Positions 6,555 through 14,276 of a stretch of DNA of 25,293 nt are shown here, one piece after another. The stretch is from a virus. The notes beneath the pieces are model-generated. The model worked only from the letters and a program-made list of their open reading frames with translations. It had not been told where the DNA came from and did not search any database. The translations under genes were made by a program, and so were the position numbers. The stretch's first letter is position 1. Each line of letters opens with the position of its first letter. Where the stretch lies: positions 1 through 25,293 of the IMG/VR virus record IMGVR_UViG_3300025645_000414; one strand, given 5' to 3'.

Positions 6555-9419
6555 CTATCTTGCTGTCGCTGGCGCTGCGCCGTCACCGCCAAACGGATGC
6601 TCTGCGAAGGCCATGAACACATATTTTTGACCACTACTATTCATGGCGCTGTTAGTCGTTCTCACTTTGAAACCGTTAGACAGATATGAAGCACGGCGCG
6701 ATCCAGCAGCGTTATCTTCTTCTGCGTTGTTGGTGCTCATAACAAGAACTGCGTTCATGTCGTTGCCCGCTGTAGGGCTATTACCATTTGCGCCAGCCGC
6801 AGACCCAAAGTTTCCGCTACCTCGGGCTGTGTCCAAAATCGGCCAGCTTTCTGTTCCAGTGCTTTTTATCATAACCCAACGGGGTTTAAAGCCGGTATAA
6901 ACAAAAGGCCCGTCTACATTTCCATTTCCTGTGTAGGAACCAAACTTTGAAAATCCAGCAACCGATGCCCAAAGGTACGCTATGTGCGATCCAACTTTGT
7001 TTACACCGTCGCTTGTTCCGATTGAGAAAACAGAACTTGTTGGCGCAGTGTCTTGCCAAATCGTAGAACTGCTTGCCTCACCGTTAGTCAGATTGAGAAA
7101 AAGGTTTTTTGTCCAGCCAATCGAATTGTGACCAACATTCCAACTTTCAGTATTTGAATAGTCTTTAATAACAATCCACTCTGGGGCAACTCCTAACGAA
7201 TGCGAAATTGTGCGGTTGGTTTTGTTGCCCGTGTACTGGACAATATCAAAACCGGGGGTTGCTCCTTTTTTCCATTGCCACGCGACATAGGTTCTACCTG
7301 ACCCGTTAAAGTTTACATCTGTCGTGTCTAGATCAAATCCGTTACTCTCAAACGTAAGCTGCGCGGTGCCATCTACATCTGCCGGATCAGCTTTATTGGA
7401 ATAAATCCGTGAGGTTGTGCCTCGTACATCATCAAACCAGACTTTATTATCACCGTTAGATCGGGGTGCGAGAATGAGAAGGTCCGCTTCAAAATCTCCG
7501 GCGTTTGCGGCGTTTGTAATAGCTAGGCCGCTGCTGCCGTTGCCAGTGTAAAGTTGTGGATGAAAATACTCGGACCCATCTTTGATTGATGGTGTGGCAA
7601 GGTTGGCACTTGTCAACTCTTTAAAATCTGCCGTTGGTGTGCCGCTCAAGCCTTGGAAAGTTGCTGTAATAACTGTGCCAGAGCCATACGGCGCACAACC
7701 AAAGTGGAGCGAGTTTTGTCCCGTCAGGCCAACCGTATTACTTACGCCTGTGGCAGCGGGAAATATCTCCACGCCGTCATCAAATATCTTAATTGTGTCG
7801 GCACTACTATCATATTCAACACGCATTAAGCTGTTAGCTGCGCCAGCCCCAAGATCAATTAGTACACTAGCTGTAGGATTGCCTTTAAAAATTTCGCCAG
7901 TTCCTACATTGTAGCCATACATATTGGAATTGCCGCTCGTAACGGTATTATTTCCTAATTGCATAATACCAATCAGGCCAAATGTTCCTGATGATTTTTG
8001 AAACTCACAAGCATATTTTCCACCATCGTCAATTGCAAAAGTGCTTATGGCTCTTTGATAAGAATTGCCAGTTGCAGTAGCGACCAGATTGCCATCTGAC
8101 AGTCCTGCCCCTGCCCACAATGGATTGAGGGTTGATGCGTTCAAAGTCGGCGTATCTGACTTCTGATCCGCCGCTGCTAGGCCACTGCTAAAAAAGTTAT
8201 TTCCTAGTGTTGAATTGTCTACCCAAACAACTTGACCAAGATCGGCTGCGGCATCCCCTTGAGCTATCGCAATACGAACAGTGTTTGTGCTTGTTTGAGA
8301 GAACGTATGGACATCAGAGCCATTACGAATAAGTTTAATTGTCCCGCTGCTACGGGTCATTTTCCAAGTGTCGCCATCAGCGATTGTCGTAGCGTTTACC
8401 TGAACAGCCCCGCCATAAAAAATATCTCTGTTAGCAGATACCGATGATGTCTGTATGTACCAACTATCAGTCATGTTTTGCATGTTGCCAGCAGATGAAC
8501 TGTCACTAAAAGTTCCGTCTTCGCCGGTTTCGTACACACCAATGACAAAGTTAGCCATATTGTTGTAGCGCCACGAAAATTCAAAGTCTCCGGTAAACGT
8601 ATCAGCAGTTCTTATCGCCTTGTTGTCTGTGTCCGCTTCAAGACGACCATTACTGTAAGTGTAGCTGCCTGTCGCACCAGTATACTGAGATGCGGCATAG
8701 CTAATTACCTGATCTCCAGAGATTCTAACGTCTTCTCCGAGGGCGGTAGAATCAGCACCTGTGAGGTAGTAGCCGTTGGTTCCGTAAGCACCGCTGTACT
8801 TCTTCGGAATCCACACACCATCGTCGTTATACTCACCAAAATCTGTTGGAGATTTTGCTGTCCCGTCTACAAAATTTATCTCAGCTATGTACCCACTAAA
8901 ATAACCATTGCTGCTATAGGCACCTCGCCCAATGTTGTGGGCAATAGCAGAGTTAATTACAAGATCATTGTTTTGGCTTGGGTAAGTTTCAGTTCCAAAC
9001 GCCGTGACCTGTGAGCCGTTTACGTAAAGTTTGATGCGATTAGCCTCTGTTCCTTGCGTGGTATCGTAAACAAGAGCGAAATGATACCAAGCACTAACAT
9101 CTCTAAAACGCTGCGATGTAATTAGATTGCTCTGAGTGCTACCCTCATAATCGGAAATTCGCAATGTGTCGTCCGACTGACCGAACTGCATAATGAAATC
9201 GTTACTGCCACCGTCACCAGCCGACAAAATAATTTGGGGAACAGAGCCGTTAAAAAGGTCTGCTCGTTTAACCCAAGCTGAAAAAGTCCATGTTTTACGA
9301 TTAGAGGCGAGAGGCGTTCTGGCTAAAAAAGCAGAATCATCGTCATTAAAACGAATAGACTGACTTATCTCGTAGTCCGCTCCAGCGTTAGCCAGCCATT
9401 GTGAGCCGAACATTGTCAT
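6555..9419 (-). CDS. Multi-domain lectin-like tail fibre / receptor-binding protein (954 aa)
   Basis: The ATG at 9419 overlaps the previous stop (TAATG); a second ATG lies two codons later. Residues about 17-185 look like a LamG/concanavalin-type sandwich (SIRFNDDDSAFLARTP, WTFSAWVKRAD, WYHFALVYDTT, RIKLYVNGSQV, YFSGYIAEINFVDG). Residues about 250-400 form a second beta-sandwich. Residues about 440-595 look SPRY-like (GGKYACEFQ, GYNVGTGEIFKGN, MRVEYDSSADTIKIFDDGVE). Residues about 720-945 match a C-terminal repeat I recall from marine phage fibres, DUF7483-type (SHSLGVAPEWIVIKD, GSYTGNGNVDGPFVYTGFKP, YVFMAFAEHPF). A string of carbohydrate-binding folds in a tail gene cluster implies host-surface recognition. 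Domain borders are estimated by eye, and the number on the family is recalled. Confidence 0.82.
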   Translation of the reverse strand: MTMFGSQWLANAGADYEISQSIRFNDDDSAFLARTPLASNRKTWTFSAWVKRADLFNGSVPQIILSAGDGGSNDFIMQFGQSDDTLRISDYEGSTQSNLITSQRFRDVSAWYHFALVYDTTQGTEANRIKLYVNGSQVTAFGTETYPSQNNDLVINSAIAHNIGRGAYSSNGYFSGYIAEINFVDGTAKSPTDFGEYNDDGVWIPKKYSGAYGTNGYYLTGADSTALGEDVRISGDQVISYAASQYTGATGSYTYSNGRLEADTDNKAIRTADTFTGDFEFSWRYNNMANFVIGVYETGEDGTFSDSSSAGNMQNMTDSWYIQTSSVSANRDIFYGGAVQVNATTIADGDTWKMTRSSGTIKLIRNGSDVHTFSQTSTNTVRIAIAQGDAAADLGQVVWVDNSTLGNNFFSSGLAAADQKSDTPTLNASTLNPLWAGAGLSDGNLVATATGNSYQRAISTFAIDDGGKYACEFQKSSGTFGLIGIMQLGNNTVTSGNSNMYGYNVGTGEIFKGNPTASVLIDLGAGAANSLMRVEYDSSADTIKIFDDGVEIFPAATGVSNTVGLTGQNSLHFGCAPYGSGTVITATFQGLSGTPTADFKELTSANLATPSIKDGSEYFHPQLYTGNGSSGLAITNAANAGDFEADLLILAPRSNGDNKVWFDDVRGTTSRIYSNKADPADVDGTAQLTFESNGFDLDTTDVNFNGSGRTYVAWQWKKGATPGFDIVQYTGNKTNRTISHSLGVAPEWIVIKDYSNTESWNVGHNSIGWTKNLFLNLTNGEASSSTIWQDTAPTSSVFSIGTSDGVNKVGSHIAYLWASVAGFSKFGSYTGNGNVDGPFVYTGFKPRWVMIKSTGTESWPILDTARGSGNFGSAAGANGNSPTAGNDMNAVLVMSTNNAEEDNAAGSRRASYLSNGFKVRTTNSAMNSSGQKYVFMAFAEHPFGGDGAAPATAR

Positions 9420-10678
9420 TAGCTGAACGCCAACTGCGGTGCGCCTAGCTGGATACTACCTGACGCCTTGACGAAGTATGGGACTACATCAACCGCACTT
9501 GCTGCGGTGCTAAGTGTAATGCCGCCTCCAGCAGGGCTTTCGTAGTCCGTTCCAAGGCTAAGAGTTCGCGAACCCGTTCCGTCTTGGATGAACACGAACA
9601 CACCAGATTGACCTACCGATTCCGTGGATGGGTTAGCCAAAGTCACGTTACCCGTGAGGGTCAGCACAAAGTTTTGGTGAGCAGAGAAGTCAATCGTCAC
9701 ACTGCCTGTGTTTGACGTATCAGTGTCAGTCTCTGCAAGAATAATCGTGCCACCGTTAAGCTGCCCAGCAACCGTCACATTGGTGGTGCCTGTCGGAATC
9801 TCAATGACATCCGCATCAGCATCGTTCTTGATTGTGACATCGTTGGTCGAGCCTTGGCCTGTAAGGATAAGCCCTTCGGCAGCAGTGTAACCAATCGCGG
9901 CGTTGTCTCCGGCAGCGGTATCTCCATCCGGTTCAAAAGTAGCGGCTGTAGCTACACCAACAACATCCAACCCACCGGCCATTGTAACGTTTTGTGTTCC
10001 CGTAGGGATTTCGATTACATCAGCGTCCGCGTCATTCTTAATGGTAACGTCGTTGGTGCTTCCCTGCCCGGTAAGGATCAAACCTTCCGCAGCGGTGTAA
10101 CCTACAGCGGCGGCGTCCCCGGCAGAAGTGTCACCATCCGGCGTAAACGTGGCCCCAGTAATATCACCGGTCGCGTCTATTGCAGTAAAATTACCAGCAG
10201 CGGGAGTAGAACCTCCAATGACCACTCCATCAATGGTACCGCTATCGATATCAATGTCTGCTAAAGCATCGAAGACGGCAGCCCCGGAGCCAGCGCCATC
10301 TGTTACGACAATCTTATTCGCCCCATTGGGAATAGTTATCTCAGCGCCGCTACCTTGCTTGATCGTAATCGACTGGCCTCCAGTCGTTGCGTTCTCAATA
10401 ATCCATATTTTTGAAATCGTATTGGGAGCAAGTGTGACGGTGCGCGTAGCGTCTAGGGTCGTGGATGTGATCTTCAGGTAGATAGACCTAACGGCATCAG
10501 CCACGCCATCTGCCATAGTAATCGTCGTGTTTGCATTTGAGGCCATATTCTCAGTGCCGTAGCCAAAAGCCTCGGCTATAAGCTCAAGATTAGTATTCGT
10601 CGTGGACCCCCAAGTACCAGCATTCTCGCCGGTCGCCATCTCTGAAAGACGAAGGTCATTTGTGTAAGCTGTTGTCAT
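9419..10678 (-). CDS. Tail fibre / appendage protein with 70-residue internal repeat (419 aa)
   Basis: The ATG at 10678 has GGAG 9 bases upstream. The N-terminus (AYTNDLRLSEMATGENAGTW, GSTTNTNLELIAEAFGY) is a form I recall from fibre-like proteins of marine phages and could be the virion-attachment part. The rest is Gly/Thr/Asp/Ala-rich beta structure. Two copies of a unit beginning TF-x-PDGDT-x-AGD at residues 177 and 247 are spaced exactly 70 residues apart. They share 36 identical consecutive residues (193-228 and 263-298), listed separately. The C-terminal part (about residues 309-419) has a different beta-rich sequence ending GAPQLAFS. It is followed by the lectin-like fibre gene with a one-base overlap, so both are likely parts of one adsorption apparatus. 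Confidence 0.8.
   Translation of the reverse strand: MTTAYTNDLRLSEMATGENAGTWGSTTNTNLELIAEAFGYGTENMASNANTTITMADGVADAVRSIYLKITSTTLDATRTVTLAPNTISKIWIIENATTGGQSITIKQGSGAEITIPNGANKIVVTDGAGSGAAVFDALADIDIDSGTIDGVVIGGSTPAAGNFTAIDATGDITGATFTPDGDTSAGDAAAVGYTAAEGLILTGQGSTNDVTIKNDADADVIEIPTGTQNVTMAGGLDVVGVATAATFEPDGDTAAGDNAAIGYTAAEGLILTGQGSTNDVTIKNDADADVIEIPTGTTNVTVAGQLNGGTIILAETDTDTSNTGSVTIDFSAHQNFVLTLTGNVTLANPSTESVGQSGVFVFIQDGTGSRTLSLGTDYESPAGGGITLSTAASAVDVVPYFVKASGSIQLGAPQLAFS
9785..9892 (-). repeat. Fibre repeat copy 2 (residues 263-298)
   Basis: This segment encodes 36 residues beginning GYTAAEGLILTGQGS and ending IEIPTGT, all identical to copy 1 at 9995-10102. By codon-by-codon reading, 26 of the 36 codons differ from copy 1 and all differences are synonymous, including a TCG/AGC serine switch and a CTT/TTG leucine switch. 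Confidence 0.9.
9995..10102 (-). repeat. Fibre repeat copy 1 (residues 193-228)
   Basis: The first copy of the 36-residue identical block, offset by 210 bases from copy 2. The flanks also match but less strictly (TFTPDGDTSAGDAAAV here, TFEPDGDTAAGDNAAI in copy 2), so the full repeat unit is about 55-60 residues within the 70-residue period. Confidence 0.9.
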
Positions 10679-10746
10679 GGCTCATATCTCCAATGCCCGC
10701 AAAAAACGAGCTTTTCTAATAATACAGCAGCCTAATAAGTATTTAC

Positions 10747-10764
10747 AGAAACAATTTTGTTTCT
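10747..10764. other. 18-base inverted repeat at the end of the GSVTV-repeat gene
   Basis: On the plus strand AGAAACAA and TTGTTTCT flank two T residues, giving an 8-bp perfect inverted repeat that covers the first two bases read of the TAG stop at 10763-10765. The following minus-strand bases (GTAAATACTTATT) are AT-rich but have no T-run. This may be a weak terminator, an mRNA-stabilising hairpin or chance. It lies in the 84-base gap before the fibre gene, the largest gap in the tail region. Confidence 0.35.
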
Positions 10765-11179
10765 AGGCCGCTACGTCTACCCATTGTGCGTTCTGAGAGG
10801 GACTTATAGCCGGGTAACTTCCCGCGTTTTGAGTAGGTACTATTGCATCCCAAACATTTACATCCCCCACCGCACCCGTGGCAGAAAGTCCTGTGACCTC
10901 AATCGTTGAGCCGCTACCTTCAGCGACAGTGACCGAACCAATAGCGCTCTGGCCTTCGGAACCTGTTACAGAAACAGTAACCCCAGAGCCTTCGGCCACA
11001 GTAACCGAGCCAACGCTGCCGGTTCCTGCAAGACCTGTTACAGAAACACCGACACCAGTCGCAACTGTTACCGAGCCAACCGCCCCAGTTCCGGCAACCC
11101 CTGTTGCCTCAACTGGTAAGGCTTCGTTCCAAGAACCGCTGCCCCATGTGCTGCGGCCCCAACCTGTAACAGCAGCCAT
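10763..11179 (-). CDS. GSVTV-repeat structural protein (138 aa)
   Basis: The ATG at 11179 has AGAGGA 7 bases upstream. The N-terminus is Trp/Gly-rich (VTGWGRSTWGSGSWNEALP). Four imperfect repeats of about 23 residues follow (starting near residues 23, 45, 69 and 93), each of the form VTG-x-AGTGAVGSVTVAEG. A short tail containing SYPAISPSQNAQW closes the protein. Alternating Val/Thr and Gly turns predict a beta-solenoid or stacked beta-strand structure. There is no signal peptide or enzyme motif. It lies just before the fibre genes and shares its repeat motif with the C-termini of two other proteins in the window, so a virion appendage role is the most economical guess. I recall similar proteins in marine phages, all uncharacterised. 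Confidence 0.78.
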   Translation of the reverse strand: MAAVTGWGRSTWGSGSWNEALPVEATGVAGTGAVGSVTVATGVGVSVTGLAGTGSVGSVTVAEGSGVTVSVTGSEGQSAIGSVTVAEGSGSTIEVTGLSATGAVGDVNVWDAIVPTQNAGSYPAISPSQNAQWVDVAA

Positions 11180-11191
11180 GTCTAGATTCCT

Positions 11192-11626
11192 CTAAGCGAT
11201 TCTAATAATCGCGCTGGAGGAGTTCGCCGTAGGAAACTGAATTGTGAAATCCCCCGAAGAACTAGACTTGTCCGAACCAAAATCCAAAACTACAACAGAA
11301 GGATCACCTGAAGCTGTGTCGTTAAAGATCAAGGCACCACGGGCGGTAATGCTTGACGAACCAAATGTTAAGTCTGCAAAATCCGTAAAGGCCGTAGTCG
11401 AACTTGTGGTCGGGTCCACTCTCGTTAAAGAGCCACCCTTCGCTGAATATCCTGTACCTGAGACTTCATTTGAGCTTGTGTAAGCAGTTGTTGCAGCGTT
11501 GAAAGACGCAGAGTTCGTATACAAAGCCAGATTGAACGTGTTACCGCCACTGTTTTTGAAATTATGAACGCCTTCCAAAAGCTCTTTCTTGAAAGACGTA
11601 CACATAAAATTACCGCTAAAGGCCAT
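11192..11626 (-). CDS. Conserved phage structural protein (144 aa)
   Basis: Two ATGs are adjacent (11629 and 11626). The second is preferred because GGAGG then sits 5 bases upstream, against 2 for the first, and because it gives MAFSGNFMCTSF. The sequence continues KKELLEGVHNF, then NTFNLALYTNSASFNAATTA and a Ser/Thr-rich beta-pattern ending SSAIIRIA. I recall this N-terminal pattern from many marine phage genomes next to tail genes, without a named function. It has no membrane segment and no catalytic motif. Ending 13 bases before the GSVTV-repeat gene, it probably belongs to the tail or connector set. Confidence 0.8.
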   Translation of the reverse strand: MAFSGNFMCTSFKKELLEGVHNFKNSGGNTFNLALYTNSASFNAATTAYTSSNEVSGTGYSAKGGSLTRVDPTTSSTTAFTDFADLTFGSSSITARGALIFNDTASGDPSVVVLDFGSDKSSSSGDFTIQFPTANSSSAIIRIA

Positions 11627-11919
11627 CATGCCCTCCTTAATAAATCAGCGAGATCGTTATACCCGCCCGTTAAAGCGATCTGTACACAACGATCCCTCTC
11701 AGAGCGCATAGCTTCTTTAATATAACCCAAAACAAGACTTTCGACACTTAACTTATACGCTCTAGCCTGTTCTCTTATTTCTGGCGGAGCATTGTCACTG
11801 ACATATATGAGCTTACGGCTGCAAAGCCTTGCAAGCTGCTCAGAAGAAAGACCTCCATTGCTACTTGTCTCTACAAAAACAGAGGGAACATCGCCAGTGG
11901 AAAGGGCCTCAGATATCAT
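11626..11919 (-). CDS. Small helical protein of unknown function (97 aa)
   Basis: The ATG at 11919 overlaps the adaptor stop (ATGA) and has AGGAGG 5 bases upstream, one of the strongest ribosome-binding sites in the window. After a flexible N-terminus the protein is mostly helical and charged (SSEQLARLCSRKLIYVSDNA, PPEIREQARAYKLSVESLVL, YIKEAMRSERDRCVQIAL) and ends DLADLLRRA. No domain is recognised. The strong initiation site and position between the adaptor and a structural protein suggest an assembly or virion component made in quantity. Confidence 0.8.
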   Translation of the reverse strand: MISEALSTGDVPSVFVETSSNGGLSSEQLARLCSRKLIYVSDNAPPEIREQARAYKLSVESLVLGYIKEAMRSERDRCVQIALTGGYNDLADLLRRA

Positions 11920-12548
11920 GCGGACCTCCTAACACCATTCCGATAATTATCAGAATTAACATCTTGCAGCGAATACCTTGCAAGGGAGGACAAGGCCTCT
12001 TTGTAGCGAGTATCATAGAACGTCATGATGTCCTGCTCCCCTTTCAAGTATGTGTAAGCCTCAACAAGACAGGCATACAAGAGAGCGGCCTCAGCATTCG
12101 TACTCAACCAAGTTGTTGTGTTTGTAGAAGACAATTGTGTGGGACGAGATTTGTAATTGATCTGTATCGTGTAGGCAGAGTCCGGCACTGGACCCAAAAT
12201 AAAAAACGAATCATCAAAATGAGCGTAATGCTCTGGAGCGCCTTTTACGTCAGTATCCGGGTAAGCCTCTCTGATAAAAGAAACATCTTTGGGCAGCAAA
12301 TATGTATATTCGTTACCGGATGAGATACGAGCTAATGACAGGACAGAAAAAAGATCACTGGGCTTGGACAAGTATGTCGAGCCGTCACTGGTCGTCCCTG
12401 TCGCTGCCTTTCTAAAATTTGGCAGGTCAATATCAAAGAAGATGCGTGTTTCGGCTTGACCAATAAACGTGTCTATATTGGTAACGAAGGAAGTTTCTGA
12501 CGTTTGCGTGTAATCTTGCAGCGCTGTTTTTAATTCTGAGTAATTCAT
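11916..12548 (-). CDS. Head-tail adaptor protein, SU10-adaptor-like (210 aa)
   Basis: The ATG at 12548 has AGGGG 5 bases upstream. The N-terminus (MNYSELKTALQDYTQTSETS, FVTNIDTFIGQAETRIFFDI) and the following DLPNFRKAATGTTSDGSTYL and LSKPSDLF segment resemble the adaptor family described for phage SU10 and common in podovirus-like marine phages. A helical C-terminus follows (NAEAALLYACLVEAYTYLKG, RYKEALSSLARYSLQD). The adaptor ring docks below the portal and connects it to the nozzle, both encoded here. The length of about 210 residues fits. The family call is from recalled pattern and is fairly secure. Confidence 0.8.
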   Translation of the reverse strand: MNYSELKTALQDYTQTSETSFVTNIDTFIGQAETRIFFDIDLPNFRKAATGTTSDGSTYLSKPSDLFSVLSLARISSGNEYTYLLPKDVSFIREAYPDTDVKGAPEHYAHFDDSFFILGPVPDSAYTIQINYKSRPTQLSSTNTTTWLSTNAEAALLYACLVEAYTYLKGEQDIMTFYDTRYKEALSSLARYSLQDVNSDNYRNGVRRSA

Positions 12549-12556
12549 AACGACCC

Positions 12557-12916
12557 CTAAGACACCGAAACTGTAACGCTTCCAACTTGCCCCGAAGCCT
12601 GTAGGCTTGTTTGTGTTGAAAAGCCGTAAAGAGGTTCCAAGCTATTCCTGTCTCCTACCGGGTTCCAGTTAGCCGAGGCATTAGAAGAGGAGTCAGTTCT
12701 ATTGTCGGGCCTCGCCCCAAGCAATGCTTGAGGGTCATCGACAGGATATCTGCCAAGAAAGTTTTGGGGATGGTCAGGGTCAAGCATGTCCTTACCTACC
12801 CTAAGCCCAGTCCGCTTTCCGTCTTGGACCTCAAAAACAAGGTCTTTCAGCTTGTACGTGAAGCCGCTCCTGTCACAAATCCCGAGGGCATATTTTCCTG
12901 CTGCAAAAGAAGACAT
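12557..12916 (-). CDS. Conserved phage protein (119 aa) with C-terminal GSVTVS motif
   Basis: The ATG at 12916 overlaps the upstream stop (TAATG). GGAGG lies 12 bases upstream, longer than usual, so coupling to the upstream gene is likely. The protein begins SFAAGKYALGICDRSGFTYK, includes DLVFEVQDGKRTGLRVGKDM, then DPDHPQNFLGRYPVDDPQAL. A flexible Asn/Ser-rich segment leads to the ending SGQVGSVTVSVS. That ending matches the repeat in the 10763-11179 protein and the end of the 481-789 protein. The two Cys-free halves show no known fold. It sits between two connector-like genes, so it is probably a minor structural protein. Confidence 0.8.
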   Translation of the reverse strand: MSSFAAGKYALGICDRSGFTYKLKDLVFEVQDGKRTGLRVGKDMLDPDHPQNFLGRYPVDDPQALLGARPDNRTDSSSNASANWNPVGDRNSLEPLYGFSTQTSLQASGQVGSVTVSVS

Positions 12917-13605
12917 TAGTAAGAATATCCTCCCGGTATTAACTGCACACCGGCTTTCACCCTATCCTCAGCCGCGCACAAGGAAAACTGCTCTTCATAG
13001 ACCTGTTTCAACAGCCCCACACGATCAAATGACTCTGGTCTTTTCATTGCTACGTGATACGCCAATCCAGATGTCAAAGCTGGCAACCAACGATCCGGGG
13101 CATCATAGGTATTCGCTCCAGCAGTACCCGTATCTTGAATTCTTTTAACTCTCAGGAACACAACCGTGTACGTTTCTGTATCATCAGGAACGGGCCATAG
13201 AGTGTATTGAGGAGATGTCGTTCTCTGTATGTAAATTTGTAGAGGCTTGCCCTGAGTGAGCTTATTCGGGATGTTCTGAAAGGTGGAGGGGCTTACCCTA
13301 ACAAGGCTTGTATCTGCCTGTGTGTTTGTATCGCCCGCATTTGTCCGAATGTGATGCTCAAGGAAATCAATGGTGCCAGCGGGAAACGGATAAGTGGATG
13401 TTCCAGCGGTGAGGGCTTGGGTCCCCTCCTCAATGGTCCACAGATTGAGTCCACGGTTTATCCACTCCAAAGACATAAGATCAAGACTACGACGAGCCGT
13501 CTTGAGATCGTATCCTCCACGCATCTCAAGACCGGCCCGTTCATAAGCCTCCTCGCAGATATCAATGATATCCAGAGTAAAATCTGATGTCCCGCTAGTC
13601 GCCAT
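12916..13605 (-). CDS. Connector / head-completion protein candidate (229 aa)
   Basis: The ATG at 13605 starts 4 bases after the stop of the Met-Lys repeat gene, with only a poor AAGGAAG-type site further upstream. The N-terminus is helical (LDIIDICEEAYERAGLEMRG, GYDLKTARRSLDLMSLEWIN, RGLNLWTIEEG). A beta-rich middle follows (ALTAGTSTYPFPAGTIDFLE, PQYTLWPVPDDTETYTVVFL), then helices to the end. A helical bundle followed by a beta-domain is the topology of P22 gp4-like and T7 gp11-like tail-adaptor proteins. I recall close relatives in marine phages under names such as tail-tube or head-completion protein. It is likely part of the portal-tail junction; which ring it forms is not resolved. Confidence 0.75.
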   Translation of the reverse strand: MATSGTSDFTLDIIDICEEAYERAGLEMRGGYDLKTARRSLDLMSLEWINRGLNLWTIEEGTQALTAGTSTYPFPAGTIDFLEHHIRTNAGDTNTQADTSLVRVSPSTFQNIPNKLTQGKPLQIYIQRTTSPQYTLWPVPDDTETYTVVFLRVKRIQDTGTAGANTYDAPDRWLPALTSGLAYHVAMKRPESFDRVGLLKQVYEEQFSLCAAEDRVKAGVQLIPGGYSY

Positions 13606-13609
13606 TTAG

Positions 13610-13750
13610 TTACTTCTTCTTCCTTGTCTTGCTGCCGCCGCGCATCATCATTTTCTTTTTAGTGCCACCGCGCATCATCATTTTTTTCTTGGTGCCACCG
13701 CGCATCATCATTTTCTTTTTACCGTTTCCGTTTTTACGACCCATTGCCAT
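13610..13750 (-). CDS. 46-residue Met/Lys-rich basic protein with three KKKMMMRGGT repeats
   Basis: The ATG at 13750 has AAGGAG 8 bases upstream and overlaps the end of the 180-residue gene by 17 bases. The stop is TAA at 13610-13612, 4 bases before the next start. The protein reads MAMGRKNGNG, then KKKMMMRGGT twice and KKKMMMRGGS once, then KTRKKK. It contains 11 Met and 14 Lys in 46 residues and no acidic residue. The clear ribosome-binding site and the fit between flanking genes argue that it is real despite its size. It is the last of five tandem basic-protein genes. A nucleic-acid or acidic-surface binding role is plausible from charge only. Confidence 0.8.
   Translation of the reverse strand: MAMGRKNGNGKKKMMMRGGTKKKMMMRGGTKKKMMMRGGSKTRKKK
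13631..13720 (-). repeat. Three tandem 30-base repeats encoding KKKMMMRGGT/S
   Basis: Units are 13631-13660, 13661-13690 and 13691-13720, exactly in frame and without spacers. The central part, encoding MMMR, is identical in all three on the plus strand (CGCATCATCAT). Differences are in the Lys codons, the Gly codons and the last residue (Thr, Thr, Ser in order of translation). Copy number could vary between relatives by slippage. Confidence 0.95.
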
Positions 13751-14276
13751 AACTTAATCTCCTTCTATCTAAGACCAGAGTTTCATAAAGATGATCTGCA
13801 AAATGATTATAATACCCAATCTCCTCAAGCGCTAGACTTGCTTTGTTTAATGTGCTCAAGGGCTGGATGAAGACCATCATGTAATCTTCGTCTAAATCAG
13901 ACTCCCAATCATTGTCCGTTAAAAAAGCCTCGCTCTCCTCTGACGGCGGAAAATCTGGGTGAAATAACATAAGATAGATGTCAGTGGAAAAGTTCTCTTT
14001 ATTCCATATCTGAACCCATCTATCCCAAAGATCGACCCTGCTCAGGTTAAAATTAACCCAAATAGCCATGTCAAAAGATTTTGGATCAAAATCTCTTATA
14101 GCGGCTTTTAGATCAACAGGACCTTCACCAACCCAGACATCGACTCGTTTACCTTTCCAAGCGCTCTCAGCGTAAGGGCAAGCCTTTAACCCAGACAGGT
14201 GAGGGTTTGGAAGATCAAGAACTTCACGAGACCAACTTCTCAAGTCTTCAAAGACGGGCTGATGCCTTGTGTTCAT
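13734..14276 (-). CDS. Acidic protein of unknown function (180 aa) within the basic-protein cassette
   Basis: The ATG at 14276 forms ATGA with the upstream stop. The protein starts MNTRHQPVFEDLRSWSREVL followed by DLPNPHLSGLKACPYAESAW, a pattern I recall from other marine phage genomes without function. The middle is Trp/Asp-rich (DMAIWVNFNLSRVDLWDRW) and the C-terminal half is acidic (SEESEAFLTDNDWESDLDED). There is no signal peptide, membrane span or enzyme motif that I can name. It is the only non-basic protein in its cluster, so it might neutralise or chaperone the flanking basic proteins; that is speculation. An A-rich slippery sequence just upstream could fuse it to the preceding basic protein. 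Confidence 0.82.
   Translation of the reverse strand: MNTRHQPVFEDLRSWSREVLDLPNPHLSGLKACPYAESAWKGKRVDVWVGEGPVDLKAAIRDFDPKSFDMAIWVNFNLSRVDLWDRWVQIWNKENFSTDIYLMLFHPDFPPSEESEAFLTDNDWESDLDEDYMMVFIQPLSTLNKASLALEEIGYYNHFADHLYETLVLDRRRLSYGNGS

Noticed and set aside
10679-10746. Possible promoter before the repeat-containing fibre gene
   Set aside because: A TATTAT-like box is present on the minus strand, but no acceptable -35 box occurs at 16-18 bases, so I did not list it.
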